64,000 nucleotides of DNA from Lachnospiraceae bacterium (GCA_002892395.1 NBBL01000004.1:1-64000), one strand, 5' to 3'; positions 20,890 through 30,341 are shown, numbered from the stretch's first letter. The notes: a model not told the origin generated them from the sequence alone. Program-made: numbers and translations.

Positions 20890-21263
20890 AGTATCTAACC
20901 CAAGATCAAGTGGTTAGACTTCATCAAGCTCTGATTGAAACAAGTGGTGGCTCGTTAGGTATTCGTGATGAGGGAATGCTCAACTCTGCGCTAAAAACTC
21001 CACTACAGACTTTTGATAAAAGTGAACTTTTTCCTTCACTACTGGATAAAGCCACACGGCTAGCCTTTGGTTTGATCAAAAACCACCCTTTTATTGATGG
21101 CAATAAGCGTATTGGCACCCACGCCATGCTAATCTTTCTAGCTCTAAATGGCATCACGCTTTCTTACAATGATGAAGATTTGATCGATATCATCCTCAAA
21201 GTCGCATCTAATCAAGCCAATGAAAGCGATCTTTATCAGTGGATAGAAAACCACCAAGAATAA
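20886..21263 (+). CDS. doc: Doc-family (Fic-fold) toxin
   Basis: 125 residues, full length for Doc. Fic-type motif HPFIDGNKRIGTH (about residues 66-78) in the kinase-like Doc form. Doc phosphorylates EF-Tu in the studied phage P1 case; the same here is inference. The ATG overlaps the antitoxin stop. The pair lies between two copies of the element-end repeat and may stabilise that element. Confidence 0.9.
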   Translation: MKYLTQDQVVRLHQALIETSGGSLGIRDEGMLNSALKTPLQTFDKSELFPSLLDKATRLAFGLIKNHPFIDGNKRIGTHAMLIFLALNGITLSYNDEDLIDIILKVASNQANESDLYQWIENHQE

Positions 21264-21361
21264 TGCTCCCACATTCGCGAGCATTTTTAGAACTTGTCAA
21301 AGTCTACCTGACCTGCAAAGCCTACCTTTTATTTTACCTTTCGAGCTGTATTTTCCCACTT

Positions 21362-21562
21362 TACCACCCTGGGTGCAAAGTGGGTGCACCTTTTAACGTT
21401 AACATCCTGTGCACTCGACCCTATAAAACGTCGACATGTTTCCTTATACAGCAAAATCACTCTCAAAAACCGCGAGAACCCAGCTTAAAGCTGCTTCGCA
21501 TTAAACCTTTTAACGATAGCCCTCGCTAAGCCTTGCTACACAAAGGCAAATTTGCACCCACC
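21362..21562 (+). repeat. Element-end repeat, copy 2
   Basis: About 185 bp shared with 38086-38279 in the same orientation. It opens with GTGGGTGCACC and closes with TGCACCCACC, an inverted pair. It directly abuts the integrase 3' end carrying the rlmD-like att sequence, just as copy 3 abuts rlmD. Confidence 0.85.
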
Positions 21563-21565
21563 TAA

Positions 21566-22318
21566 TCAGACTCTTGACATCAACACAACACTCTCAACTT
21601 GTTCATTATTGTCCAAACTTATATTCAAGTCATCGTCTATAATTGGTAGCTTGAAAGTAATTGATTTTAGCCATTGTCCGTTAGGTTGTTTTTCTTCATA
21701 AACTTGAATTTCAGAAATCAAAGCTGTAATTAACTTCCTACGCTCTACATCATTCATGACTTTATAGAGTTTATCAAAATAGATCAGAACCTTATATATG
21801 TTATCTCCTGTGAGTTTTACAGCTTCAATAGTCTGTTTCTTTGCTTTCGCATCAATTAGTGATGCTTCTAATTCATCTATTTTGTCATACATACGATATA
21901 GTCTATCATCTAAATCCTGTTTCCTTCTCTTATAATGCTTATCTTCAACATCTAAATTATCTATTTCCTCAATTAGCTTAAACTTTGTAGAATGACTCTT
22001 CCTCAATTCCTTTTGGTAATTATCTATTTCTTTTTCTATTTCAGAGGTGTCCACCTTCATGTTGATTTTTTCTTGCATCATAGAAGCAAATTTCGGATTA
22101 CTTACAATCTTGACAATCACTTCTGCAACAGCATCATCTAACAATTCTTCTCTAATTTGCTTACTGAATGTACACTTATGACCTCTTATCATCTGCCTAT
22201 GTTTACAACCATAGTAGTAAAAATCTTTATATTTTGTGCCATCTTTCTTTTTCTTGGTACACTTGTTTCCAAACATTCCCACTCCACATATAGGGCTTTT
22301 TACAATTCTAGAAAGCAA
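21566..22318 (-). pseudogene. Large serine integrase, C-terminal half; 3' end mimics rlmD
   Basis: 250 codons: zinc ribbon (KSPICGVGMFGNKC ... GCKHRQMIRGHKC, first Cys replaced by Ser), then a long coiled coil and C-terminal domain, ending EQVESVVLMSRV. The frame upstream of 22318 holds THLLSRIVKSPICG back to a stop near 22340, and the catalytic domain is absent. The last residues equal the RlmD C-terminus, so the att site lies inside the integrase coding end. Truncated and inactive. Confidence 0.82.
21573..21600 (-). other. att site within integrase 3' end
   Basis: GACATCAACACAACACTCTCAACTTG aligns with the rlmD 3' end at 38287-38312 and the scar at 18368-18393. All three have the core GACATCAA and encode V-E-(S/T)-V-x-L-M-S-R on the minus strand. 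Confidence 0.7.
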
Positions 22319-22404
22319 GTGTGTGCGTGTATCTTTTCCTTATCATATATAATTTTTTGAATTTAAGTTTGGACTATCATTTCAAGTATATTATAATACT
22401 TTTA

Positions 22405-22566
22405 TTAGTCCGTCTCAATTTGTGTTTTTGCCATGTCAAAACTATTTTTCATCTCTTGATTTTTTGCTGGCGTTGGATCGGGCAGATTATCTAAATCTAA
22501 AGCACCAGCATATTTTGCAATCAGATTTGCTATTAAATCAGCCAATCCATTCCAGTCATTGTCCAA
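22405..22566 (-). CDS. Small acidic element protein with TTG start
   Basis: 53 residues (MDNDWNGLADLIANLIAKYAGALDLDNLP... to TQIETD). TTG at 22564-22566 is 6 bases after AGAGGAGG (22573-22580), which fixes the start. Acidic and helical, no known domain. It is transcribed toward the integrase remnant and would be co-expressed with it. Confidence 0.55.
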   Translation of the reverse strand: MDNDWNGLADLIANLIAKYAGALDLDNLPDPTPAKNQEMKNSFDMAKTQIETD

Positions 22567-22649
22567 TATGTACCTCCTCTCTCTAAAGTTTTATATCTAA
22601 TAATAATTTTTGTTTAATTAAGTTTTATGACATTGACAAGTGCTTTGGA

Positions 22650-22790
22650 TTAGCAACATAGGAATCTCACCTCCGCCTCTATTCCGGATGAGCCGGCTTC
22701 AACCTTAGAAGTATCATTATCCTCATTTCCTTCATAGCGGATAGGGTATCCCTCCCTATATTCAAACTCTTACTTATCGCTCCATTTCTT
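22650..22790 (-). pseudogene. Fragment of an unknown ORF
   Basis: One frame reads EFEYREGYPIRYEGNEDNDTSKVEAGSSG... between stops, with an upstream KKWSDK before TAA. It looks like the end of a coding sequence but has no start. The rest of 22791-23070 shows no gene. Confidence 0.25.
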
Positions 22791-23070
22791 CTTCCTTTTT
22801 TTGCTTAGCAGTACTTGTTTTGCCGAATTATTCAGCAGAAAGATCTTGGCAACTAGGTTATTACGCTCCAAGAATAATTAACGTCTTGTCTTGGTCTATT
22901 CAATTGTTAAGGTTCAAAATTTATCGAGAGTTATTAATCTTTTTAAAATTTGACCATCAGAAAATATTTATCTTGATGAAACAAAATTGTTTAAAATTAC
23001 CCTCTTATACTTAACAGTGAAAAGAAGTCTTTCTTGGTAACCAATTTTGAAATAGAATTTGCTTAAATAA

Positions 23071-23118
23071 AAAGGTCCAATTCCCACTGCATAAGTAGCA
23101 GTGAAAATTAGACCCTCT
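23071..23118 (-). terminator. Terminator downstream of the second rep gene
   Basis: Minus strand GGTCTAATTTTCACTGC pairs imperfectly with GCAGTGGGAATTGGACC, followed by TTTTTATTT. It lies ~150 bp after the rep stop. Confidence 0.6.
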
Positions 23119-23266
23119 TGGTAACTGTCATCTAAAAGTCTTCTAGCATTTCTTTAATTTTCTAATCTCCTTTTAAGTGTCATATTTACATTTTTATTTT
23201 TTCTGGCATACTTTGATACCTTTTTAGACTTAAAGTCTTTAATAGTGGCTTTCCACCTCTTTTTAT

Positions 23267-24010
23267 CTATAAAGATTCTCCTACTTCATAGTTCATTTTT
23301 TTAGTTCCACCTTGATGTCTTAGTTTGTCTTTATCTTCTTCATACCAATTAAGGATTGTTCCATAATGGTCTTTATAGTATTTCCCAGAGCTTTTGATAT
23401 ATCTTGATAGCTTTTCAATCATTGTATCTGTATGACTTTGCAGCTTATCCTTTAACTTATGGTAGTCTTCTTCAGTTAATCGAACATTTTGATATTCTCC
23501 ATAAAAAATAGGGGTGGACTTTTTATCTTTTTCTACCTCTCCCTCTCTCTCTTTATCTATCTCTATATCTATATCTTTCTCTATCTCTCCGTTGCACTTT
23601 TGTCGCTTATGTGTTGCATTGGTGTTGCATTGCAACATTTTTAATTCTCTAGACTTTCTTGAACGCCTTGTAGAAGCTGTTTCTGATCCTATTAGGCTTG
23701 GTATTTCAGTTAGGTAGTATTCATCATTTTCTGTTACAACTTCTAGTAAGCCTTGATTGATTAAATAATTAACTGTAACCATTACATCATCGTCTGTTTC
23801 ATCTATGGTTAGTGCCAACTCTTTTATAAAATCACTTTCTACTCCGTCATAATAGAGTTTGCCCTCATCTTTTAGGCTTAGTAGTAGAAGTTTAAGGTAG
23901 ATTATCGTATAGGTATCTCCTCCCGATATTCTCCTTAATCTTTTTATCCTCTTGTCTGTGAAAAATTCTTCTTTTAATTTTATCCAATAATATCTTTTGT
24001 TTGTTGCCAT
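23267..24010 (-). CDS. Phage replisome organizer-type replication protein (second copy)
   Basis: 247 residues from the ATG at 24010 (AAGGAGG upstream). It is very similar throughout to the product of 3347-4093: same YYWIKLKEEFFTDKRIKRL start, IPSLIGSETASTRRSRKSR linker and KDHYGTILNWYEED end. Differences concentrate in the linker. The downstream DNA is also similar to that after the first copy, so this element shares a replication module with the Tn4451-like one. Confidence 0.8.
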   Translation of the reverse strand: MATNKRYYWIKLKEEFFTDKRIKRLRRISGGDTYTIIYLKLLLLSLKDEGKLYYDGVESDFIKELALTIDETDDDVMVTVNYLINQGLLEVVTENDEYYLTEIPSLIGSETASTRRSRKSRELKMLQCNTNATHKRQKCNGEIEKDIDIEIDKEREGEVEKDKKSTPIFYGEYQNVRLTEEDYHKLKDKLQSHTDTMIEKLSRYIKSSGKYYKDHYGTILNWYEEDKDKLRHQGGTKKMNYEVGESL

Positions 24011-24027
24011 TCTAATCCTCCTTGCAA

Positions 24028-24059
24028 TAAAAAAAGAAGTAGATTTTTTCTCTACTTCT
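24028..24059 (-). terminator. Terminator between methyltransferase and rep
   Basis: Minus strand GAAGTAGA (24058-24051) pairs with TCTACTTC (24043-24036), followed by six Ts. It sits ~20 bp before the rep ribosome site. Confidence 0.65.
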
Positions 24060-24093
24060 CCTAAAAATTTATTTTTCATTATTCACAAATTTT

Positions 24094-24705
24094 TTATAAT
24101 TTTCTAGCTAAAAATACTAGATGATCTTTCTCGTCTAGATGATGTTCGCATTTAAATCCTATCTTATTCAATGTTTCTGTGAGATATTCGGGAGAATAAA
24201 CTTCAAAATCTAGCATGTCAGCCCATTTTTTTATATTTTTATGTTCTCTGTATGCTCCTTCATTGCATATTAGAAACTGACCGTTCTTAATTAGAACACG
24301 ATGTATTTCCCTAAAAGGTACTTCTATACTCTTCCAAAAATAAATTGTTTCAAAGGCAGTTACTATATTTATGGATTCATCTTCAAAAGGTAACTTAGCC
24401 ACGTCTGCTTCAATAATTTTACACCTGCCATCTCTTATAGCTTCGCTATTTACTGAACTTGCAATATCTACACTTGTTTTTGAATAGTCCATTCCATATA
24501 CTTTTTTAGCCTTTGTTAGGAAGTATTGAACATTACGTCCACCACCACATCCTAGATCTAAAACTACATCCGAGGTTTTAATATGCAGAAAGGATCTGCC
24601 CCATTTCGCCAATTTTTCGTGACCAATGTTCATTCCTTTCACCATGAAACGACCACCGAAATTATTTTTAGGATTTTTTACATTTTCAAAAAATTTTTTT
24701 AACAT
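24094..24705 (-). CDS. Class I SAM-dependent methyltransferase
   Basis: 203 residues. Motif I VLDLGCGGGRNVQYF; acidic MDYS after the second strand; IIEADVAKLPFED; and the methyltransferase-11 pattern ETIYFWKSIEVPFREIHRVL. The substrate (small molecule more likely than nucleic acid) cannot be told. The ATG at 24705 is 5 bases after AGGAGG. Cargo of the rlmD-linked element, with its own terminator. Confidence 0.8.
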   Translation of the reverse strand: MLKKFFENVKNPKNNFGGRFMVKGMNIGHEKLAKWGRSFLHIKTSDVVLDLGCGGGRNVQYFLTKAKKVYGMDYSKTSVDIASSVNSEAIRDGRCKIIEADVAKLPFEDESINIVTAFETIYFWKSIEVPFREIHRVLIKNGQFLICNEGAYREHKNIKKWADMLDFEVYSPEYLTETLNKIGFKCEHHLDEKDHLVFLARKL

Positions 24706-24711
24706 TTTCAC

Positions 24712-25130
24712 CTCCTATTGATAACTATTGTTATTGTTATTTTATCATAAATTTTAATAATTAACCCTCAAACCCCTTGAAATACAAGGATATTTGCAAG
24801 AGAACAAGTTGAATTTACTACCAATTTACTACTTTTGAGGAAAAAGCCTTGATGTAAAAACTCTTGCAGATAAAAGTATTTTACCACAGATACAAAAGGT
24901 ATGTTGCGGGAATCAAAATTAAATAGGAAATCGTAAAAGCGGTGATTTTTGCTTCTGTAAAAGAAGTATAAGAACACCGCTTTTTTCATGCCCATGTTAC
25001 GAAGTAGAGGTATATACAGGCTTGAAATACAAGGCTTTTTGAGGGCGATTTTGACAAAGTGGCGGTTACAGCGAAAGCTTGGGATTCTGACACCATTCGA
25101 GAAACACGAACAGTATCTGGCGGTAGCATA
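24712..25130. other. Gene-free junction with IS-like tail
   Basis: No complete gene. The plus strand near 25045-25131 encodes KWRLQRKLGILTPFEKHEQYLAVA before a stop, resembling the last residues of an insertion-sequence transposase, and CTTGAAATACAAGG occurs twice (24774 and 25021 area). This is the boundary between AT-rich element DNA and the mid-GC sugar cluster. Confidence 0.3.
24935..24986 (+). terminator. Hairpin with T-run
   Basis: AAAAGCGGTG (24935-24944) pairs with CACCGCTTTT (24975-24984), then TT. The loop is long (30 bases). No plus-strand gene upstream is evident. Confidence 0.45.
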
Positions 25131-25170
25131 AAAACTGCCACCAGATCAATAATCTGATGGCAGTTTTTTT
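25131..25170. terminator. Strong bidirectional terminator after the fructoside operon
   Basis: AAAACTGCCACCAGAT / ATCTGATGGCAGTTTT with a short loop, T-runs on both strands. It is 68 bp downstream of the fructokinase stop. Confidence 0.8.
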
Positions 25171-25237
25171 ATTTTTTAAATTGTCTACTTGACAGGTAGC
25201 AGTTCATTTAGTGCGACAGCCCCTTCTTAATTTTATT

Positions 25238-26209
25238 CTATTTTCCCAATCTCACTTTAATCTCTTTCATCTCCGGAATTGCTGAGATACCGCCACGGTG
25301 TTCCACGCACAAGCTTGCCACCGCATTTCCCACACGGCCAAATTCTACCATCTGTCCGCGGGTCAAGTGTTCCGGTTCTGTTTCTGACTGAAGAAAAGAT
25401 GCAGTAAAACCGCCCCAGAAGGAATCTCCGGCACCGGTTGTATCCACCACCTGAGACGAAAAACCTTCTGCCTTTACAATTCCATTTGCATTTCCAATCA
25501 ATGCACCATCCCGGCCAAGGGTAACTGCTGCCAATCGAACCCCCTGACGAATCAGATATCTAAGTGCTTCTTCCGGGTCCTCATAAGGGGTCAGAAGCGC
25601 TGTCTCTTCATCTGATATCTTCATGATATCTACACAGGGAATCACCGACTGCATCCGAAGCTGTGCTGTCTCTACATCGCTCCACAGCACCGCCCGATAA
25701 TTTGGATCATAGGAGATAAGGGCACCGCTGCTCTTTGCCAGATTGACTGCTTCATAGGTTGCCGTCCGGGATGGATCATCGGTCAGCGACAGGGAACCAA
25801 GATGAAAAACTCTTGTATTTTCCAAAATACTCTTATCTATTTCTTTCATGCAAAGCTGTGTATCTGCTCCTGGTTTTCGGGAAAATGAAAACTCTCGCTC
25901 CCCATTTTCTTTCAGACTAACAAAGGCCAATGTAGTAAAATACTTGTCATCCTGTATGAGATTTTCTGTATTGATCCCAGCTTTCACAAGGGTTTCCTTC
26001 AGAAAATCACCATGCATATCCCGGCCTACTTTTCCGATAAACGCCGTTTTTAATCCAAACTTAGCAGCGGCTGCCAGCATGTTGGCCGGTGCACCTCCCG
26101 GATTCTGCTCAAAGAGGCGCATTCCCTGCTGTGAGTTTCCAGCCGGAGTAAAATCAATCAAAAGTTCGCCCAAAGCTGCTATATCCGTCTTTGCTTTCAC
26201 CTGAATCAT
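25238..26209 (-). CDS. scrK: Fructokinase (PfkB family)
   Basis: PfkB-family sugar kinase: GELLIDFTP start, NPGGAPANMLAAAAKFG substrate loop, and the C-terminal signature DTTGAGDSFWGGF with catalytic Asp. These fit ScrK-type fructokinases. It phosphorylates fructose released by the adjacent GH32. The ATG at 26209 abuts GGAGG, so GTG at 26200 (9 bases after GGAGG) is a credible alternative start. Last gene of the five-gene operon. Confidence 0.85.
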   Translation of the reverse strand: MIQVKAKTDIAALGELLIDFTPAGNSQQGMRLFEQNPGGAPANMLAAAAKFGLKTAFIGKVGRDMHGDFLKETLVKAGINTENLIQDDKYFTTLAFVSLKENGEREFSFSRKPGADTQLCMKEIDKSILENTRVFHLGSLSLTDDPSRTATYEAVNLAKSSGALISYDPNYRAVLWSDVETAQLRMQSVIPCVDIMKISDEETALLTPYEDPEEALRYLIRQGVRLAAVTLGRDGALIGNANGIVKAEGFSSQVVDTTGAGDSFWGGFTASFLQSETEPEHLTRGQMVEFGRVGNAVASLCVEHRGGISAIPEMKEIKVRLGK

Positions 26210-26219
26210 CCTCCGCCTT

Positions 26220-27695
26220 TTATTTTCGAATCTTAATATTGGCAAATTCTACTTTTGCGTCCTGTGCCAGCAGACCGATCTCATACTCCGGTTTCCGGAA
26301 AATACGATAGGTAAATGCCACCTGCTCGTCTACAAATACCTCAACCATGTCATGGTCGACCGAAATCTTCACATCAATTGTCTGTCCTTCTTTAATCTCA
26401 AAGGTCTTCTCAGCCACCCGAATGCCATCCGGTCCCGGTTCGGTTGCCTTCGGAACTGCCTGACAGGACTGCTCCCAGAACGGATCTACTCCCATCGGCA
26501 AGGACAGAAGCGATACCCGCTGCATCGCCACATCAAACTCCAGAAACAGGCATCCGCTTGCCTCCCGATCTGATTTTAACAAAATACCAAAGGAATCATT
26601 TGCCTCTTTTGGAATAACCGTACCTGTAAACAGAAACTTTTCTTCCGGCTGTTCCAAAAAACCATATGAAGTTGTTCCACAACCATCCAGTTCAACGGTT
26701 GTATCTCCATAGAGCTTATACTCTCCCATAACCGGAAGATAATTCCAATCAACCTTTTCCTTAAAGCAGGCTACATATTCTTCCGGAAGCTTCACATCCA
26801 ACTGACCATCTTCCGTCGCAACTACCTCATGAGGAATACAGAAGGTTCCGCCCCAGTACCACTCACCACGGTCACTGTTTTCTGCACGATCATGCGCCCA
26901 GGCAAAATAGAAACGGCGTCCATTATCATCTTGCATGGATTTTGCTGCATAAAAGCGGCGTCCTCCGATGCCATCCTTTTTCGTTTTTTTCCACGGTCCA
27001 AATGGAGACTTAGATGTACGATAGATGGTATTCACGAATTCGGAAAAACGCGAGTAGGAAAGATACCAGGTATCACCTATTTTATACATCTCACTGCACT
27101 CTGGGCAATTAGTGTTGCCTGCCGAATATAATGGACCATAGTACTCCCAATTTACCAGATCCTTCGAACGATATAGCACGATACTGCCTCTTCTTGTAAC
27201 CGGCATATCCAGTCTTCTGGCTGAAATCAGGATCCAGTAACATTTATCTTCCTCGTTATAAAACACATAGGGGTCACGCCAGTCCAATTTTTCGTACAGC
27301 TGGATCATCGGTTTAATCACGGGATTTGCCGCATCCTTGGTCCATGTAATTCCATCTTCACTGGTGGCATGGCAAATGGTCTGCTGATACTCAGCTGTCA
27401 GGCAATAGCCGGTGTAAAATGCATGATATTTTCCTTCGCCGTAGATAACCGAACCCGTCCATACACCGGAAGCATCCGGCTCATCGCCCTCACCCGGATA
27501 CAGTGCCGTCGGAAGCTCTTCCCAATGCACCAGATCCTCTGAAACCGAATGGCTCCAGGTGGTACGCAGTCTCGCCGGATATACAGTGGTTCCCGGCGGG
27601 GAAGTCAGCGAAAAAATATGATATTTACCTTCATGATAAAACGGAATCGCATCACCGGTGGAATCCGCAAATGACATTTTTCTGAAAAAGTCCAT
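26220..27695 (-). CDS. Intracellular GH32-type beta-fructosidase
   Basis: 491 residues without a signal peptide. Five-bladed propeller motifs: acid/base Glu in CPECSEMYKIG, transition-state Asp in WRDPYVF. The classic WMNDPNG nucleophile motif is replaced by FADSTGDAIPFYHEGKYHIF, with Asp15 the likely counterpart. The C-terminal beta-sandwich covers ~330-491 (VEVFVDEQVAFTYRIF). It probably releases fructose from an imported fructoside; exact substrate unknown. Confidence 0.82.
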   Translation of the reverse strand: MDFFRKMSFADSTGDAIPFYHEGKYHIFSLTSPPGTTVYPARLRTTWSHSVSEDLVHWEELPTALYPGEGDEPDASGVWTGSVIYGEGKYHAFYTGYCLTAEYQQTICHATSEDGITWTKDAANPVIKPMIQLYEKLDWRDPYVFYNEEDKCYWILISARRLDMPVTRRGSIVLYRSKDLVNWEYYGPLYSAGNTNCPECSEMYKIGDTWYLSYSRFSEFVNTIYRTSKSPFGPWKKTKKDGIGGRRFYAAKSMQDDNGRRFYFAWAHDRAENSDRGEWYWGGTFCIPHEVVATEDGQLDVKLPEEYVACFKEKVDWNYLPVMGEYKLYGDTTVELDGCGTTSYGFLEQPEEKFLFTGTVIPKEANDSFGILLKSDREASGCLFLEFDVAMQRVSLLSLPMGVDPFWEQSCQAVPKATEPGPDGIRVAEKTFEIKEGQTIDVKISVDHDMVEVFVDEQVAFTYRIFRKPEYEIGLLAQDAKVEFANIKIRK

Positions 27696-27721
27696 ATCTG
27701 ATCTCCTTCTCTATCAAAAAA

Positions 27722-28711
27722 CTATTTCTTCTTTCTTAAGAGTGCCAGATTTCCTTTTTGGGAATCCAGAACAACTGCGCAAGCAATGATCAGACCTTTT
27801 ACAATCAGCTGCCAGTAGGAGCTGACACCAATCAGGTTCAAACCATTGGAAATAATACCAATTACCATTGCGCCAAAAACAGTACCGCTGATACGTCCGC
27901 GGCCGCCTGCCATGGATGTTCCGCCCAGTACGCAGGCTGCGATCGCATCCATCTCATAGCCGCTTCCGACTGAAGGCTGTCCAGAATACATTCTGGACGC
28001 TAATACCAGACCGGCAAAGGCAGCCAATGCTCCTGAAAGTGTAAATACGATAATCTCTACTTTTTTTATCGGAACACCCGAAAGACGTGCTGCCTCTCTA
28101 TTTCCACCAATCGCATATACGTAAGTACCAAATTTTGTCTTTGAAAGCAGAAAACTGAATACTGCAATTAAAATAATCATATATACTACCGGAAGAGGAA
28201 TGATGTTAAACAAATATCCGGTACCGATTGCAATAAAGAATTTATCTGTAATACGGGTAGACTGTCCGCCTGAATAGACATAGGCAATACCATTGCAGAC
28301 ATTCATCATTGCCATGGTAATAATAAATGCCGGAACACGAAATTTCGATACAACTACACCATCAATCAGACCCGCCAGGATTCCGATTGCCACTCCGGCT
28401 GCAATTGCCACACCAATCGGCATTCCCTGGTTTACCACGAGACCAACAGTTAAGGTACCGCTCATCGCCACGATCGCTCCTACTGCCAGATCGATGTGCC
28501 CAAGAATAATAATTAAGGTCATTCCCAATGCAATGTATGTGTTGATTGAAATCTGTCTGAGTACGGAAATAATATTGCCGGGTGTCAGGAATTTATCCGT
28601 TGCCAGCGCAACAATCACACACAAAATCACAAGTACTCCAATAATTCCCGTATTTCCTGTAAACACAGACAATATAGAATTGCCTTCTGTAGGTTTCTTT
28701 TCGTTCATCAT
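27722..28711 (-). CDS. Rbs-type sugar ABC transporter permease
   Basis: 329 residues, about nine membrane helices, BPD_transp_2 family as in RbsC: GMTLIIILGHIDLAVGAI, GTVFGAMVIGIISNGLNLIGV and the GREAARLSGVPIKKVEI loop. The start ATG overlaps the rbsA stop by 4 bp and is preceded by GGGAGGTG. Works with the next two genes; the fructoside substrate is inferred from the kinase and GH32. Confidence 0.88.
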   Translation of the reverse strand: MMNEKKPTEGNSILSVFTGNTGIIGVLVILCVIVALATDKFLTPGNIISVLRQISINTYIALGMTLIIILGHIDLAVGAIVAMSGTLTVGLVVNQGMPIGVAIAAGVAIGILAGLIDGVVVSKFRVPAFIITMAMMNVCNGIAYVYSGGQSTRITDKFFIAIGTGYLFNIIPLPVVYMIILIAVFSFLLSKTKFGTYVYAIGGNREAARLSGVPIKKVEIIVFTLSGALAAFAGLVLASRMYSGQPSVGSGYEMDAIAACVLGGTSMAGGRGRISGTVFGAMVIGIISNGLNLIGVSSYWQLIVKGLIIACAVVLDSQKGNLALLRKKK

Positions 28712-30216
28712 TCTTCACCTCCCGCTGCAAACTGCATAATTCTTTCCTGATCCAGCTCATCTTTTCCGAGCATTCCTGTCATCTTACCGGCCTTAATAAT
28801 ACATACGTTGTCGCACATATTGATGATTTCTGGTAATTCACTGGATACCATAATGATTGCTATTCCTTCTTTTGCCAGTTCATTGATAACCGAATATATC
28901 TCAAATTTAGCATTTACATCCACGCCTCTGGTCGGTTCATCCAGAATAAGCACATCCGGTTTAATTGCCAGCCATTTTCCGAGAACAATCTTCTGCTGAT
29001 TTCCACCGGAAAGGCTTCCCGCTTCCACCAGCTCCACCCGGTTTGCCACTGCCCTGATACGAAGCTTCTCTTTATAATAATCAATCACTTCCTGACATTT
29101 CCGATTGCTGATTGCCACACCATTGATATAGGAATCAATAGAAGCTAATGTCAGGTTAAATCCAACCGTATTTCCCAGTACCAGACCCTGTTTTTTTCTG
29201 TCCTCCGGTACCAGACCGACTCCTGCTTTGATTGCCTGAATCGGAGTTGAAAAATGAACCTCTTTCCCCTTTAAAAGGACGCTGCCACTCTGATATTTTC
29301 TGGCTCCAAAGATACATTCCATGATCTCGCTTCGTCCAGCTCCCACCAGACCTGCAAATCCAAGAATTTCTCCTTTTCTAACCCGGAAACTAATATCCGA
29401 AAATACACTTTCACAGGTCAGATTCTTTACCTCCAGTGCAGTTTCTGCCTGTTCCAAATCATTGTAATCCCTTGCATAAAAGCTTTGAAGCTCGCGTCCT
29501 ACCATCATCGCAACCAATTCATTTGCGTTTGTTTCCGATGTTTTCTTTGTTCCCACATAAGCGCCATCCCGGATGATGGTAACCCGATCCGAAATCCGGA
29601 ATAATTCCTCCATACGATGGGAAATATATATGATACTTACCTGTTTCTCTTTTAATCTCTCAATAATGCCGAATAACTGCTCCACCTCATCGTTGGAAAG
29701 TGATGAAGTCGGTTCGTCCATTACGATAATTCTTCCATCAAAGGAAACTGCTTTTACAATTTCAACCATCTGCTGCTGGGCAATGGTCAATGTCTCTACC
29801 AGTGTATCCGGCTGAATATTCACACCCAGATTCTCCAGCATCTCTCCAGCTCTGCGGTTTGTTTCTTTCATATCCACAGTGCCAAACTTTGTCTTTATTT
29901 CTCTTCCCAGGAAAATATTCTGTGCAACTGTCAGATACGGCACCAGCACAATCTCCTGATGAATGATTCCGATTCCTTTTTCCTGCGCATCGGAAACACC
30001 ATTTATCTCCACATCCTGACCATTGATTCTGATTTTTCCACTGTCCGGCTTGTAAATTCCTCCAAGGACCTTGATAAGCGTCGATTTTCCCGCTCCATTC
30101 TCTCCTAAAAGCGCATGAACCTCGCCCATTTCCAGGGAAAAATTAATCCCTGATAATGCATAGATCCCAGAAAAACTTTTCTTTATATCTATCATTTCCA
30201 GAATTGTTTTTCCCAT
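28708..30216 (-). CDS. Rbs-type sugar ABC transporter ATPase (two domains)
   Basis: 502 residues with two fused ATPase domains. Domain 1 has Walker A GENGAGKST, the weaker signature LTIAQQQMVE, and Walker B IIVMDEPT. Domain 2 has the altered P-loop GLVGAGRSE and the strong signature LSGGNQQKIVLGKWL, the usual RbsA asymmetry. It energises sugar uptake. Confidence 0.9.
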   Translation of the reverse strand: MGKTILEMIDIKKSFSGIYALSGINFSLEMGEVHALLGENGAGKSTLIKVLGGIYKPDSGKIRINGQDVEINGVSDAQEKGIGIIHQEIVLVPYLTVAQNIFLGREIKTKFGTVDMKETNRRAGEMLENLGVNIQPDTLVETLTIAQQQMVEIVKAVSFDGRIIVMDEPTSSLSNDEVEQLFGIIERLKEKQVSIIYISHRMEELFRISDRVTIIRDGAYVGTKKTSETNANELVAMMVGRELQSFYARDYNDLEQAETALEVKNLTCESVFSDISFRVRKGEILGFAGLVGAGRSEIMECIFGARKYQSGSVLLKGKEVHFSTPIQAIKAGVGLVPEDRKKQGLVLGNTVGFNLTLASIDSYINGVAISNRKCQEVIDYYKEKLRIRAVANRVELVEAGSLSGGNQQKIVLGKWLAIKPDVLILDEPTRGVDVNAKFEIYSVINELAKEGIAIIMVSSELPEIINMCDNVCIIKAGKMTGMLGKDELDQERIMQFAAGGEE

Positions 30217-30239
30217 AGAACCCTCCGTATTTCATTTAG

Positions 30240-30269
30240 AAATGCGGCAATGAAACCATCGCCGCATTT
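30240..30269 (-). terminator. Intercistronic hairpin between binding protein and ATPase genes
   Basis: AAATGCGGC / GCCGCATTT, 9-bp perfect stem, no strong T-run. Such stems after the binding-protein gene commonly stabilise its mRNA and lower expression of the downstream genes. Confidence 0.55.
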
Positions 30270-30341
30270 ATCATCTTTTATAATTTTATCTAATCCGCTT
30301 CTGCTGTTCCCGGCCAAAACGCCTGCAGAAACATCCGGATA

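Noticed and set aside
24768-24995. 75-codon minus-strand ORF
   Set aside because: Spans a terminator-like hairpin, unusual residue content and no ribosome site.
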